A stretch of DNA of 64,000 nt, taken from Cyanobium sp. FGCU6. Its GTDB lineage: Bacteria > Cyanobacteriota > Cyanobacteriia > PCC-6307 > Cyanobiaceae. Position numbers and translations under genes: made by a program. Of this stretch, positions 56,231-64,000 are shown piece by piece. The stretch spans positions 42,727 through 106,726 of the forward strand of contig JANWUR010000014.1 in the NCBI GenBank assembly GCA_024958655.1. Direction: 5' to 3'. Position 1 is the stretch's first letter. Each line of letters starts with the position of its first letter. Under the pieces are notes generated by a model. It was not told the DNA's origin. It ran no database searches and saw only the letters and a program-made list of their open reading frames with translations.

Positions 56231-57010
56231 ATGCCGACGCCACCCCCATCGCCCCCGCCCGCGGACAGCGCGCCCCAGCCTGCGGCCAGCATCGATCTGA
56301 TCGGCGCCACCGCCCTTGGAGTCGGCGGGATGATGGGGGTACATGGGCGCCCTCGCCGGCGCCAGCCTGCCCACGGCGGTTCAGCGCCTGATCGGGGCTT
56401 TGGCGGTGCTGCTGTTCCTGGCGGTGAATCTGGTGGGGGCGAAGCTGGTGGATCGGGCCCAGAAGCTGATCATCGCCGCCCAGCTACTGATCATCGCGGT
56501 GCTGCTGGCTGTGGGCAGCCTCCATGCCGACCTCCCGAGGATCATCACCACCCCCTGGCCGACCGGAGCCGGTGTGGTGACGGGTGCCGCCCTGCTGTAC
56601 GTGACCTTTCAGGGATTCGGGGTGGTGACGAACGCCGCGGATGAGATGAACGCTCCACGCCGTGAGCTGCCACGGGCGATGTTCCTGGCTGGCCCTTGGC
56701 ATGGTGCTGGTGGTCGATCTGTTGGTGAGCCTGCTGGTTCTGTTCTTTCCGCTCAAACGCGGTGGGGCAGATGACCAGCCTCGCCTTCCTGATCACCTAC
56801 GGCGCCATCAGCGCCACCCATCTGCGGGTGCGCGGCCGCACCGGTGCCCGCGCCTGGCCGCTGCTGCTGGCGGTGGCGATCAACGCCGCCCTGTTCGTCA
56901 GCCTGCTGGTGGACACGGTGCGCAGCGGCTCGCCCGCCACCTGGATCACCTTCCTCGCCGTGCTCGTCGGCAGCTTCGCGCTCACCGCCGCGCTGCGCCG
57001 GGGTCGCTGA
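56231..57010 (+). pseudogene. Amino-acid permease (APC family), truncated and frameshifted
   Basis: The pieces lie in at least three frames: SIDLIGATALGVGGMMG (helix 1), then from 56343 MGALAGASLPTAVQRLIGAL, LLFLAVNLVGAKLVDRAQKL and VTFQGFGVVTNAADEMNAPR, then from about 56762 a C-terminal SLAFLITYGAISATHLRVRG, LFVSLLVDTV. Several helices between are absent, and the usual length is about 430 residues. It is clearly dead. Its 3' end overlaps the next gene on the other strand. Confidence 0.8.
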
Positions 57011-58097
57011 GCGGCGGCAGCAGATCCAGGATCCCCGCCACCACCGCGTCGCGGTAACGCTCGGAGAAGGGTCCGCGCCCGCCGTTGTGGTTCATGCCAT
57101 CGATCGTGTGGCGGCTCACCAGGCCGGCCGCCAGGGCGAGCCGCCAGCGGCTGAAGGGCAGCAGCGGCGAACGGCCGGGGTAGGCGAGGTTGCCGAAGGC
57201 GGCCACCGGATCGCGACTTCCCACCACCGTGCCGATCGTGCGCACCCGCTCGAGCGGATGCTCGCCGCTGAACACCCCGCAGACGGTGAGGATGTGCAGC
57301 GGGGTGCGGGCGAGGCGGCTGAGGTAGTCGGCCACGCCGAAGGCCATCTCGCCGCCGCCGCTGTAGCCGAGCAGCACCAGCGGGCTGCCCGACTCCGGCT
57401 GGAAGCCCTGCTCCGCCAGGCGCAGGCCGATCTTGAGGGCGAGCTCGTAGTGGCGGATCGGTCCGTAGCGGCGGTCGGAGGAGATGCCCACCTTGATCAC
57501 ATTGTTCGCCTGCACCAGCACCGCCGTCAGCAGCCGCACCAGGCCGTTGGGGTGTTGCTCCTGGAGGGCGAACACGCGGCGCCAGAACCAGCTGCCGCCG
57601 CTGTCCTCCACCAGGGCCACGGGCATCACGGTGTAGGTGTCCAGGCCGCGCAGCAGCCGGAAGCCGGCGGGCAGCCGCCGCTCCAGCGCGCCGAGCAGAG
57701 CCTGGACCCGTGGGGGATGGTCCTGCTCGCTCTGGTGGATGCCGTCGAGATAGACGACGTAGCCCCGCGCCGGCTCGCCCGGCCCCGCCCCGACCGCATC
57801 GTCGCCGAACAGATCCTCCACCTCCGGCAGGCCGTCGAGCCATCCCTCCCAGAAGGCGTACTGACTCACCAGCGAGACGATGCCGGCGATCGGGATCAGC
57901 AGCAGCAGGCCCGCGCCGCCCCAGCGCAGCAGCAGTTGCAGGTCGGCGGCGCTGAGCAGGGTCCACAGCCAGCCGCGCAGCCGCCCGGACAGCAGCAGGG
58001 CGGTGAGCAGGCCGCCGCCGCTCAGTAGCCACACGGCGAGGCGGAGGTTGAGGCGCTCCCGCCGCAGCTGCTCCCGCACCCCGTCGCGGATCGTCAT
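56982..58097 (-). CDS. Membrane-anchored alpha/beta-hydrolase-like protein
   Basis: A 371-residue protein. Hydrophobic helices are at about 17-37 (LAVWLLSGGGLLTALLL) and 48-78 (LLSAADLQLLLRWGGAGLLL, PIAGIVSL). A soluble domain follows: RGYVVYLDGIHQSEQDH, DTYTVMPVALVEDSGGSWFW, and LVLLGYSGGGEMAFGVADYL, a GxSxG nucleophile elbow, with late candidates Asp (SRDPVAAFG) and His (RHTIDGMNHNG). It is probably an esterase or lipase-like enzyme held in the membrane. The start overlaps the end of the upstream membrane gene by ATGA. It is the last gene of a three-gene operon. Confidence 0.75.
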   Translation of the reverse strand: MTIRDGVREQLRRERLNLRLAVWLLSGGGLLTALLLSGRLRGWLWTLLSAADLQLLLRWGGAGLLLLIPIAGIVSLVSQYAFWEGWLDGLPEVEDLFGDDAVGAGPGEPARGYVVYLDGIHQSEQDHPPRVQALLGALERRLPAGFRLLRGLDTYTVMPVALVEDSGGSWFWRRVFALQEQHPNGLVRLLTAVLVQANNVIKVGISSDRRYGPIRHYELALKIGLRLAEQGFQPESGSPLVLLGYSGGGEMAFGVADYLSRLARTPLHILTVCGVFSGEHPLERVRTIGTVVGSRDPVAAFGNLAYPGRSPLLPFSRWRLALAAGLVSRHTIDGMNHNGGRGPFSERYRDAVVAGILDLLPPLSDPGAARR

Positions 58098-58690
58098 GCG
58101 CCGCGGCTCCTGCCGCCACTCCCGCCACCACTCCCGCAACCGCGGATCGAGCCGGCCAGGCGCAGGTAGCTGCCCCGCCAGCTCTGGCGGAACAGCAGTG
58201 CCACCAGCACCAGGGCCAGCAGGAAGCCCGGCGTTGCCAGCAGCAGGGCCTCGGCCCAGGGCAGGGCGAAGCGCAAATGCAGCAGCGCCACCACGTTGAG
58301 GTGCACCAGGAACCACAGGCCGATCGCCAGCAGATCGGCGATGTAGGGAGCGGCCACCAGCCCGTAGAACAGCCCCGGGATCAGCGCTGCCCCCATGCCG
58401 TCGACGAACTGGGTGGGATGCACCGGGCGGTCGGCCACCGTCGCCAGCAGCAGCATGTCGACGATCGAGGCCAGCAGAAAGGCCAGGGCGAGCACAAGGC
58501 CGTCGAGCACCAGCCGCAGGGCGATCTGGCGGGGGGTGAGGCGGTTGGCCAGCAAAGCGAAGGCGTGGGACAGCGACATCGACAGCCCCACCAGCAGCAC
58601 CAGGCCGACGCCGGCTTCGGCCTCGAGGAGCCAGCCGCCCAGCCGCTCCAGCGGCGGACCGAGGAAGCCCTCCAAAGGTCCGCCGCCCAT
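58094..58690 (-). CDS. Polytopic membrane protein
   Basis: A 198-residue protein with about five hydrophobic helices (for example GVGLVLLVGLSMSLSHAFAL, LVLALAFLLASIVDMLLLAT, LIPGLFYGLVAAPYIADLLA, ALLLATPGFLLALVLVALLF) and a Gly/Arg-rich C terminus. Cyanobacterial homologs seem likely but I cannot name a family. It overlaps the DUF6629-like gene upstream and the hydrolase downstream, which ties the three together. Confidence 0.7.
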   Translation of the reverse strand: MGGGPLEGFLGPPLERLGGWLLEAEAGVGLVLLVGLSMSLSHAFALLANRLTPRQIALRLVLDGLVLALAFLLASIVDMLLLATVADRPVHPTQFVDGMGAALIPGLFYGLVAAPYIADLLAIGLWFLVHLNVVALLHLRFALPWAEALLLATPGFLLALVLVALLFRQSWRGSYLRLAGSIRGCGSGGGSGGRSRGA

Positions 58691-59394
58691 CAGCCGGCGA
58701 CGGGGCTGCGCAGGCGCGGGCGGTTGACGATCCAGAGCACGACGATCGAGAGCACCGCGCAGTAAAAGCACCACACCGAATTGAAGGTGGCGCTGTAGGT
58801 GAGCCAGGTGAGGAAGATCGAAACGAAGATCAGCACGCCGAACAGCTTCACCGCCCGGTCGCGCACCGCCAGCAGCGGCAGCACGATGAAGCCCCAGTAC
58901 AGCAGCTCGCCCACCGGTTCGGTGTTGACGAAGTTGTGAACGATGCTCTTCAGGTTGGACACGTCGTAGAGCAGGCGGCCATTGCTGTGCACCGCCGGCT
59001 GCAGGGCCGGCGGGTTGAACAGCACCGGCAGGTAGAAGGCGATGCCGAGCACGGTGGCCACGATCGCCACCCAGCGCAGGCGGTTCTGCAGGGCGGGGCC
59101 ATCGGTGCTGCGACTGATCGACCAGGCGCTCCAGGGGATCCAGATCATCCAGAAGCAATAGGCGAAGAACAGGAAACCCAGGCTCGCCAGGCTGGTGAGC
59201 GGCTGCACCTTGCCGTTGTCGATCCCGGTCCACACGAGCCCCTCGATGAACTGCTGCACGCCGAAGAAGAAGGGCGTGAGCGCCAGGGGCACATACTCCT
59301 GCTGGCGGTTGGTGCGGGCGATATGGGCGCTGTAGAGGCCCAGCGGCATCAACACGGCGGCGGCCGTGAAGCTGGCGGAAGCCGAAAAGCACAT
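58690..59394 (-). CDS. DUF6629-like seven-helix membrane protein
   Basis: A 234-residue protein beginning MCFSASASFTAAAVLMPLGL, the start characteristic of the DUF6629 family. Hydrophobic helices recur through the chain (FFFGVQQFIEGLVW, FLFFAYCFWMIWIPW, AIVATVLGIAFYLPVLF, FVSIFLTWLTYSATFNSVWC). The function is unknown. It is the first gene of the 59394-56982 operon, with TGATG overlap to the next gene. Confidence 0.82.
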   Translation of the reverse strand: MCFSASASFTAAAVLMPLGLYSAHIARTNRQQEYVPLALTPFFFGVQQFIEGLVWTGIDNGKVQPLTSLASLGFLFFAYCFWMIWIPWSAWSISRSTDGPALQNRLRWVAIVATVLGIAFYLPVLFNPPALQPAVHSNGRLLYDVSNLKSIVHNFVNTEPVGELLYWGFIVLPLLAVRDRAVKLFGVLIFVSIFLTWLTYSATFNSVWCFYCAVLSIVVLWIVNRPRLRSPVAG

Positions 59395-59526
59395 GGGAGC
59401 GCAGGAAGGATTCGTCCTGCTTAGGGGTACAGCTGCTACAGCACAACCGTCTGCCTGAGGATGGAAACCAGGTGTTGCAGACGCCGGATCAGGGAGCGGC
59501 AGATTGGGGGGCGGAGCGGATTCACC

Positions 59527-61008
59527 ATGACTCCTCTGGCCCGTCTCGCCTGGGGCGAGGACCCGCTGGCCCTCGATCCCCACTGGAGCTGCGGGCTGCC
59601 GCTGCTCCCCCTGCAGGAGGCGCTGGAACGGACGGTGTTCCGCGCCGGCCTGAGCCGCCAGGCGTGGCTGCGGAGATTGGCGGACCAGCTGCATGCCCCC
59701 GCCCTGCTTCCCGTGCTCTGGCTGCTGCCGCGGGGATGGCGGCTGACGCCGGCCGCCCTGCCGCCGCGATTGCAGGGCCTGGCCGCGACGCTGGAGCAGG
59801 GGCTGCTGAGCCCTGTGCTGCTGGCGGCGCTGGCGGACGATCTGGCCCATCTGCTGCCTCCATCGCAGGCGGGGGCCAGCGCCTTCGACCTCTGGAGCCG
59901 CACCCATGTCCGCTTCGGCGGCCAGGAGCGACCGATCCCCGCCACCGCCACAGAGCTCGAAGCCCGGCTCGCGACCGCGCTGGAAGACGCGACCGTTCCA
60001 GCCGACCATCCCGATGCGGCACGGGACGCGGACCGAAGCGCGGGGGCCGGGCCACTGTTCGGTGGGCTCATCTGGCGGAACATCGGCCTGCGCTTCGCCC
60101 AGGGGGAGACGGCGCGGCGGGTCAACGCCGAGCTGGCCCAGCTGCTGAACCGCCTGGCGGCCAACCTGGCCAGCGCCGCCGACCCCTGGAGCTTTGAGGG
60201 ATGCCGCAGCGGGCGCACCTGGATCGCCTGGCTGGAGGCGAGGGGCTGGAGCATCCAGGGTCGGCTGCGGGCCAGCATCGCCAGCTTCGGCCTCGGCGCC
60301 AGCCTGCCCGATGATCAGGGCGGCTGGAGCCAGGTGCCGCTGGGATTGCCCCTGCGCACCGGGCTGCTGGATGGGAACGGGGAGGAGGCGATGACGCTGC
60401 TGCCCCATGCCGCCCTGGAACTGCAGCTCCTGAGGGGCAGCGCCACCCGGGTGAGCCTGCAGTACTACCAGGGCAGCGAAGGCCTGTGCGGCTGGGAGGG
60501 CCTCAACGACCTGCACCGTCCCTGGCAGAACGATCCTGCCAACGGCACCGTGCGGTACCTGGGAGAGCCCTTCACCGGGGAGAGGCTGCTGGAGCTGATC
60601 GATCTCGCCGAGCTGACGGCGCTGCTGCACAACCGGCTGGCGAGCGATCTGGCGCTGCGCGGCGGCGGCTATGGGCCGCTCGGCTTCTGCATCGACACCA
60701 CGGCGCTGCTGCAGCAGGCCATGAGTGATCGCTGCGATCTGTTTCCTCTGCTGCTGAGCGGGATCTGGCGCGAGCGCCTGCAGCGCTGGAGCCTGGATCA
60801 TGCGGAGAGCTCAGGCCTTGCGCCGGAGGCCAGCACCGCCCTGGAGCGCTACCAGCAGGCCCTGGCGCGGCTGCCACTGGACCTTTCCCACCACGGCGCC
60901 GACCGCCCCGAGGCCTGGCGCCGGCTGCGGGCCTGCCTGCCCGCAAGCAGCCCGTTTCAGCAGGTCGAGCGACTCCAGAGCGCCGGGCTTTCCAACGATG
61001 CGTCCTAG
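59527..61008 (+). CDS. Conserved hypothetical protein (circularly unannotated, about 493 residues)
   Basis: A soluble 493-residue protein starting MTPLARLAWGEDPLALDPHW. Helical stretches (LLAALADDLAHLLPPSQ, AQLLNRLAANLASAADPWSF) alternate with beta-like regions (VSLQYYQGSEGLCGWEGLND). No known catalytic motif is recognised. It is divergent from the DUF6629-like operon. Codon use agrees with the core genome, so it is probably a native cyanobacterial gene. Confidence 0.7.
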   Translation: MTPLARLAWGEDPLALDPHWSCGLPLLPLQEALERTVFRAGLSRQAWLRRLADQLHAPALLPVLWLLPRGWRLTPAALPPRLQGLAATLEQGLLSPVLLAALADDLAHLLPPSQAGASAFDLWSRTHVRFGGQERPIPATATELEARLATALEDATVPADHPDAARDADRSAGAGPLFGGLIWRNIGLRFAQGETARRVNAELAQLLNRLAANLASAADPWSFEGCRSGRTWIAWLEARGWSIQGRLRASIASFGLGASLPDDQGGWSQVPLGLPLRTGLLDGNGEEAMTLLPHAALELQLLRGSATRVSLQYYQGSEGLCGWEGLNDLHRPWQNDPANGTVRYLGEPFTGERLLELIDLAELTALLHNRLASDLALRGGGYGPLGFCIDTTALLQQAMSDRCDLFPLLLSGIWRERLQRWSLDHAESSGLAPEASTALERYQQALARLPLDLSHHGADRPEAWRRLRACLPASSPFQQVERLQSAGLSNDAS

Positions 61009-61070
61009 GCCTCGACCACCTGCTTTCTCCTGTGGCATGACAGAGACGCATCGGGGCTGGGCGCCAGGCC

Positions 61071-61235
61071 TCAGCGCCGGCCCAGCAGCTCCTCCCAGGA
61101 GGGTGGAATGACGGTGGCGGGGCGGGGACGCGCTTTCAAGGAGCAGGCGGGGGCGTACTCCCTGCGGGGCGAGGTGCCGGGGCGGCCGGCGGCCGGGCGC
61201 CCGGAAGGATGGGAAGGAAACGCAGGAAAGGTCAT
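61071..61235 (-). CDS. Possible small protein in the 61009-61548 gap
   Basis: A 54-codon frame: MTFPAFPSHPSGRPAAGRPG, SPRREYAPACSLKARPRP and VIPPSWEELLGRR. The ending VIPPSWEELLGRR looks like a genuine protein terminus, but the evidence is weak. The remainder of the 61009-61548 gap shows no other supported gene; its right end must hold the promoter of the hli gene. Confidence 0.35.
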   Translation of the reverse strand: MTFPAFPSHPSGRPAAGRPGTSPRREYAPACSLKARPRPATVIPPSWEELLGRR

Positions 61236-61548
61236 GGTGTGGACATGCAAGGGATATGGTTCGCGCACCGGACGGGTCACCATCTCCACGGGGGGAGTCG
61301 CACGGGGCAACCCTGACGGTCGGCCGGAGTTCCGGTCGGTCGTGGTCCTGGTGCCGCCCGGATGAAGCGCAGGGGCGGCTCGGTGCTGGTTCCGGCATCG
61401 CGGGACGCATCCCGCCGGCTTCTGCCAGATTCAAAACCCTACGACACCGCAACCGAAACGACCGCCCGACCCGCGGGCGAGAGATCCGAACCACCCCATT
61501 GGCTTCATGGGCCGTTACAGTCAGTTTACGTTTCTCAACGTTCCCACC

Positions 61549-61692
61549 ATGGCTGACACCAACTCCCGCTTCGGCTTCGTGGCCTTCGCTGAAACCTGGA
61601 ACGGCCGCCTGGCCATGCTCGGCTTCGTCATCGGCCTCGCCACCGAGCTCCTCACCGGTCAGGGCATCCTCAGCCAGATCGGTCTCGGCTGA
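61549..61692 (+). CDS. hli: High-light-inducible protein (one-helix CAB-like)
   Basis: A 47-residue one-helix protein that binds chlorophyll and carotenoid in the thylakoid and protects photosystems under stress. The motif FAETWNGRLAMLGFVIGLAT (ExxNGRxAMxGF) is unmistakable. It is followed by a strong terminator, so it is monocistronic. Confidence 0.95.
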   Translation: MADTNSRFGFVAFAETWNGRLAMLGFVIGLATELLTGQGILSQIGLG

Positions 61693-61718
61693 ACCCGATC
61701 GTTGCCTCCGGCTCTGAA

Positions 61719-61751
61719 AGGCCCGGACGGCATTCCGTCCGGGCCTTTTTG
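61719..61751 (+). terminator. Rho-independent terminator of the hli gene
   Basis: A perfect 12-bp stem AGGCCCGGACGG/CCGTCCGGGCCT with a CATT loop, followed by a run of T. It lies 27 bp after the hli stop. Confidence 0.93.
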
Positions 61752-61837
61752 TGGGCATTCCCGCTCACAGAGGTCAGCGCCCCCGCGGGAATCCGGATAC
61801 TCTTCAACACGTAGTTTTCTTCAGCTGGGAGAGCCCT

Positions 61838-62182
61838 TTGGGCAGCAACCAGCGCAGGGCCGAACGCCATCTGATGCCCACGGGCATCTCAGCCTCCCTG
61901 GCAATCAGCCCCAGCGACTCCGTCGTGGTCATCCTGCGGGATGTGAGCCGCCACGGGGCCTGTGTGGCCAGGGCCAACCGGCTTGAACTGCCCCCCGGCT
62001 CCTTCGTCCGCCTCGACGTCCACGACCGCCAGAGCGGCGAATCCTTCAGCACCCGCGCCAAGGTCCGCTGGGTGCGCTTCGGTGGTTTCAACACCTACAT
62101 CGGCCTGCTGTTCATCCCCGGGCCGATGCGGCCGGGCTCGATGCTCGAGCGCTACGTGGGCGGCGGAGCCAGCGCGGGTTGA
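61838..62182 (+). CDS. PilZ-domain protein
   Basis: About 114 residues. A putative RxxxR element (QRRAERH) and a DVSRHGACV motif that fits the (D/N)xSxxG part of a PilZ c-di-GMP site are present, followed by strands LPPGSFVRLDVHD, TRAKVRWVRFGGFNTYIGLL. The TTG at 61838 is the likeliest start; the frame is open upstream to a GTG in the terminator and an internal ATG lies after the arginines. The last 31 bp overlap the antiporter gene on the other strand. Confidence 0.7.
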   Translation: MGSNQRRAERHLMPTGISASLAISPSDSVVVILRDVSRHGACVARANRLELPPGSFVRLDVHDRQSGESFSTRAKVRWVRFGGFNTYIGLLFIPGPMRPGSMLERYVGGGASAG

Positions 62183-63336
62183 TCCCCCTCCAGCCGATGC
62201 AGCCGCCGCTCCAGCAGCAGCAGGCCCATCACGGTGGTGCAGGCCACCATCAGCACCAGAGCGGAGAACTGGGTGGAACGGATCACCCCGGTGGAGAGGG
62301 CTGTGGTGGCGAACACCAGGCCCGGCAGGCCACGGGGCATCAGGCCGAACACCACAATCCAGCGGTCGATGCCGGCGGCCCGGTCGCGGCGGCTCACGCC
62401 CAGTCCGCAGGCCAGCTTGCTCACCACCGCCAGGGCCAGCAGCGCCAGGGCCAGAGACCAGGCCTCAGGGCGCAGCAGGCTGGCCGCCTGGACGCGCATC
62501 CCCACGCTCAGGAAATACAGCGGCAGAAACACCTCGGAGAGCACCGCCAGCACGCTGCGCACCTCCGGCCCCGCCGGCTCGAGGCGGGCCAGCAGCACGC
62601 CTCCCCAGAGAGCACCGAGCAGGGAGGTGAGCCCGCACATCTCACCCACCCAGGCCGAGGCGATGAGCAGCAACAGGATCGAGAGGGGATCGCGTGGACG
62701 CTCCGGGCGCCGTCGCCGCCAGAGCTCCACGGCCCCATAGGAGAGCAGGGCCAGCAGCACACCCAGAGGCAACGCCGCCAGACCGGCGAACGGGCTGCTG
62801 CCGGCGACCCGGCCGCCGACGGCCACCGACAACGACAGCAGCGCGATGGCCGGCAGGTCATCGAGAACCGAGACCCCCACCAGCATCCGGCCGGAGGGCG
62901 TCTGCAGCGCCTGGCGCTGGGCCAGCACCCGCAGGGTGACGCCCGTACCGGTGGCACTGAGCACCGCCAGACACAGGAGCGTGGCAGGCGTGTCGAGGCC
63001 GAAGCCCAGCCGCAGGGGCCAGAACGCCAGCAGGGGCGCCAGGAAGCTGATGGCCACCGTGCGCAGGATGGCGCGCCGACGGCTGGTCAGCAGATCGCCG
63101 CGCACCTCCAGGCCCACCTGGAAGAACAGGGTGAGCACCCCCAGTTCGGTGAGCCCGCTCAGGGGAGCCACCCGCGCGAACGGGAGGACCGTGTTGCCGA
63201 GCAGGAAACCCACCAGCAGTTCCAGCACGATCGCCGGCACTGCCCAGTTGCGCAGCCTGCCCGCACTGAGGCGCGCCACCAGAACGCCGATCAACAGCAG
63301 CAGCAGAACCGTCAGCAGGGAAGGGGGTCCTGACAC
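62152..63336 (-). CDS. Cation:proton antiporter (CPA2/KefB-like)
   Basis: A 394-residue membrane protein with about twelve helices. Family features include PAIVLELLVGFLLGN near residue 34, FFQVGLEVRGDLLTSRR near 71 and GVSVLDDLPAIALLSL near 155 with the conserved DD-type ion site, and LPLYFLSVGMRVQAASL near 270. A C-terminal regulatory RCK/TrkA-N domain is absent, so it is the short form. It exchanges Na+ or K+ for H+. Confidence 0.9.
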   Translation of the reverse strand: MSGPPSLLTVLLLLLIGVLVARLSAGRLRNWAVPAIVLELLVGFLLGNTVLPFARVAPLSGLTELGVLTLFFQVGLEVRGDLLTSRRRAILRTVAISFLAPLLAFWPLRLGFGLDTPATLLCLAVLSATGTGVTLRVLAQRQALQTPSGRMLVGVSVLDDLPAIALLSLSVAVGGRVAGSSPFAGLAALPLGVLLALLSYGAVELWRRRRPERPRDPLSILLLLIASAWVGEMCGLTSLLGALWGGVLLARLEPAGPEVRSVLAVLSEVFLPLYFLSVGMRVQAASLLRPEAWSLALALLALAVVSKLACGLGVSRRDRAAGIDRWIVVFGLMPRGLPGLVFATTALSTGVIRSTQFSALVLMVACTTVMGLLLLERRLHRLEGDQPALAPPPT

Positions 63337-63437
63337 CGCAGCGCGTTCAGCCCCGGCACTCTATGGAGCTCTCCCCCTGGCAGGTTCAGGCAGAAGACGG
63401 CAGATTGTGTCTTCACTCGCACCTCTTCTCTGCAGGC

Positions 63438-63860
63438 ATGGTGCCCTCCTCTTCCGCCGACCAGCGTCGTGGTCCCGCCTTACCCCGAAGGTTCAGGCCC
63501 CTGCGTCGACGCGATCCGCTCCGTCCCGATCCCACCAGTCCCCTGCTGGCTGCCCTTGAGGCCTCCTCGGCCGAGGCCAGGGGCGCACGCCCCCGTTGGA
63601 GCATCACCCTGGCGTCGCCCCGTCAACGTCGCCCGCGCTGGCTGGCGGAGAACGGTCACTTCACCTCGGACCCGTCCCGGGCCCTGCGGATGGTGAACCC
63701 GGAGGTGGCGGTGCGGCGTCTGCATGCCTACATGGAGCTGCGCGGCTGGCCCACCGAGGCCCTGGAGCGTTTCCGGTTGGTGCCGGCGCCGGGTTACCCG
63801 CAGGGAAATCCGTTGATGAGAGCAGACCTCAGGCGCCAGGGATCCGCCAGAGCCGCCTGA
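63438..63860 (+). CDS. Small basic conserved hypothetical protein
   Basis: A 140-residue basic protein. The N-terminal half is Arg/Pro-rich and low complexity. The C-terminal half looks folded (RALRMVNPEVAVRRLHAYME, LRGWPTEALERFRLVPAPGY). The ATG at 63438 is chosen; an in-frame ATG at 63363 would add 25 residues. No family is recognised. It is divergent from the antiporter. Confidence 0.55.
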   Translation: MVPSSSADQRRGPALPRRFRPLRRRDPLRPDPTSPLLAALEASSAEARGARPRWSITLASPRQRRPRWLAENGHFTSDPSRALRMVNPEVAVRRLHAYMELRGWPTEALERFRLVPAPGYPQGNPLMRADLRRQGSARAA

Positions 63861-63914
63861 TCCCTGCTCGAACGCCTCAAACGCGCATCGTTCAGCCCTC
63901 CGCCTCGCACCAAT

Positions 63915-63942
63915 AAAAAACCCCCTCGCCGAAGCGAGGGGG
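63915..63942 (-). terminator. Rho-independent terminator for a minus-strand gene beyond the window
   Basis: The stem CCCCCTCGC/GCGAGGGGG with a CGAA loop is preceded on the plus strand by AAAAAA, which is a T-run on the minus strand. It therefore ends transcription coming from the right. Confidence 0.85.
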
Positions 63943-63985
63943 TGATTCCGGCCGCAGCCGGTGGGGGGATTCCAGGAGCTGATGA

Positions 63986-64000
63986 TCAGCCGATCGCCGG
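63986..64000 (-). CDS. Possible last codons of a minus-strand gene
   Basis: On the minus strand the final bases read Pro-Ala-Ile-Gly then TGA at 63988-63986, 44 bp before the terminator. This would be the C terminus of the gene served by that terminator. It is too short to identify. Confidence 0.3.
   Translation of the reverse strand, partial: PAIG

Noticed and set aside
61256..61717. Plus-strand frame covering the hli gene
   Set aside because: Out of frame with the unmistakable high-light-inducible protein and without motifs.
1..64000. CRISPR array or rRNA operon
   Set aside because: No regularly spaced direct repeats and no rRNA sequence were seen.

Overview
The window is a piece of chromosome from a GC-rich picocyanobacterium of the Cyanobium/Synechococcus type. 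The evidence is the conserved order serS, rseP, rpsN, pnp, cysQ, rsmI, a 47-residue high-light-inducible protein, an OprB-type porin, and strong third-position G/C bias in the housekeeping genes.

Layout. Positions 1-12200 are core genome: translation factor LepA, Fe-S scaffold Nfu, seryl-tRNA synthetase, an intramembrane protease, ribosomal protein S14, PNPase, CysQ, RsmI and a manganese exporter. A tRNA-Arg(UCU) gene at 12274 opens a composite genomic island. The 3' part of this tRNA, from the anticodon loop onward, recurs at 16664, 24806 and, more diverged, at 28624, each time followed by related flank and by integrase remnants. The island therefore looks like a tandem stack of elements that entered the same tRNA and then decayed. 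Its cargo is phage-type (BRO-N antirepressor, ssDNA-binding fragment, broken Rad52, Gp157, SLOG protein, excisionase-like protein) plus toxin-antitoxin systems (PIN/HTH, HigA with a HigB stump, VapBC, HipAB).

From about 28.7 to 47.9 kb the DNA is visibly AT-richer. This zone holds a secreted zinc phospholipase C-like protein, an IS66 scrap, two enormous intact genes in one operon (2792 and 2312 codons, three bases apart) that I cannot assign to a known family, a broken IS5 transposase interrupted by two copies of a 44-bp two-hairpin repeat, and a membrane protein with a CBS-like tail. The giant pair is the best candidate for an undescribed system: both frames stay open over more than 15 kb while most of the surrounding mobile genes are broken.

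From 48 kb the composition returns to GC-rich. A minus-strand operon gadB-gadC-glsA-oprB encodes a glutamine/glutamate acid-resistance pathway with a porin. Facing it are two short-chain dehydrogenases, one close to 7-alpha-hydroxysteroid dehydrogenase. Next come a VapBC-like pair, a dead amino-acid permease, a three-gene overlapping membrane/hydrolase operon, a cyanobacterial unknown, a high-light-inducible protein with a clear terminator, a PilZ protein and a CPA2 antiporter. The window ends at a terminator for a minus-strand gene lying beyond it.

All assignments are by reading and memory of families; no database search was run.
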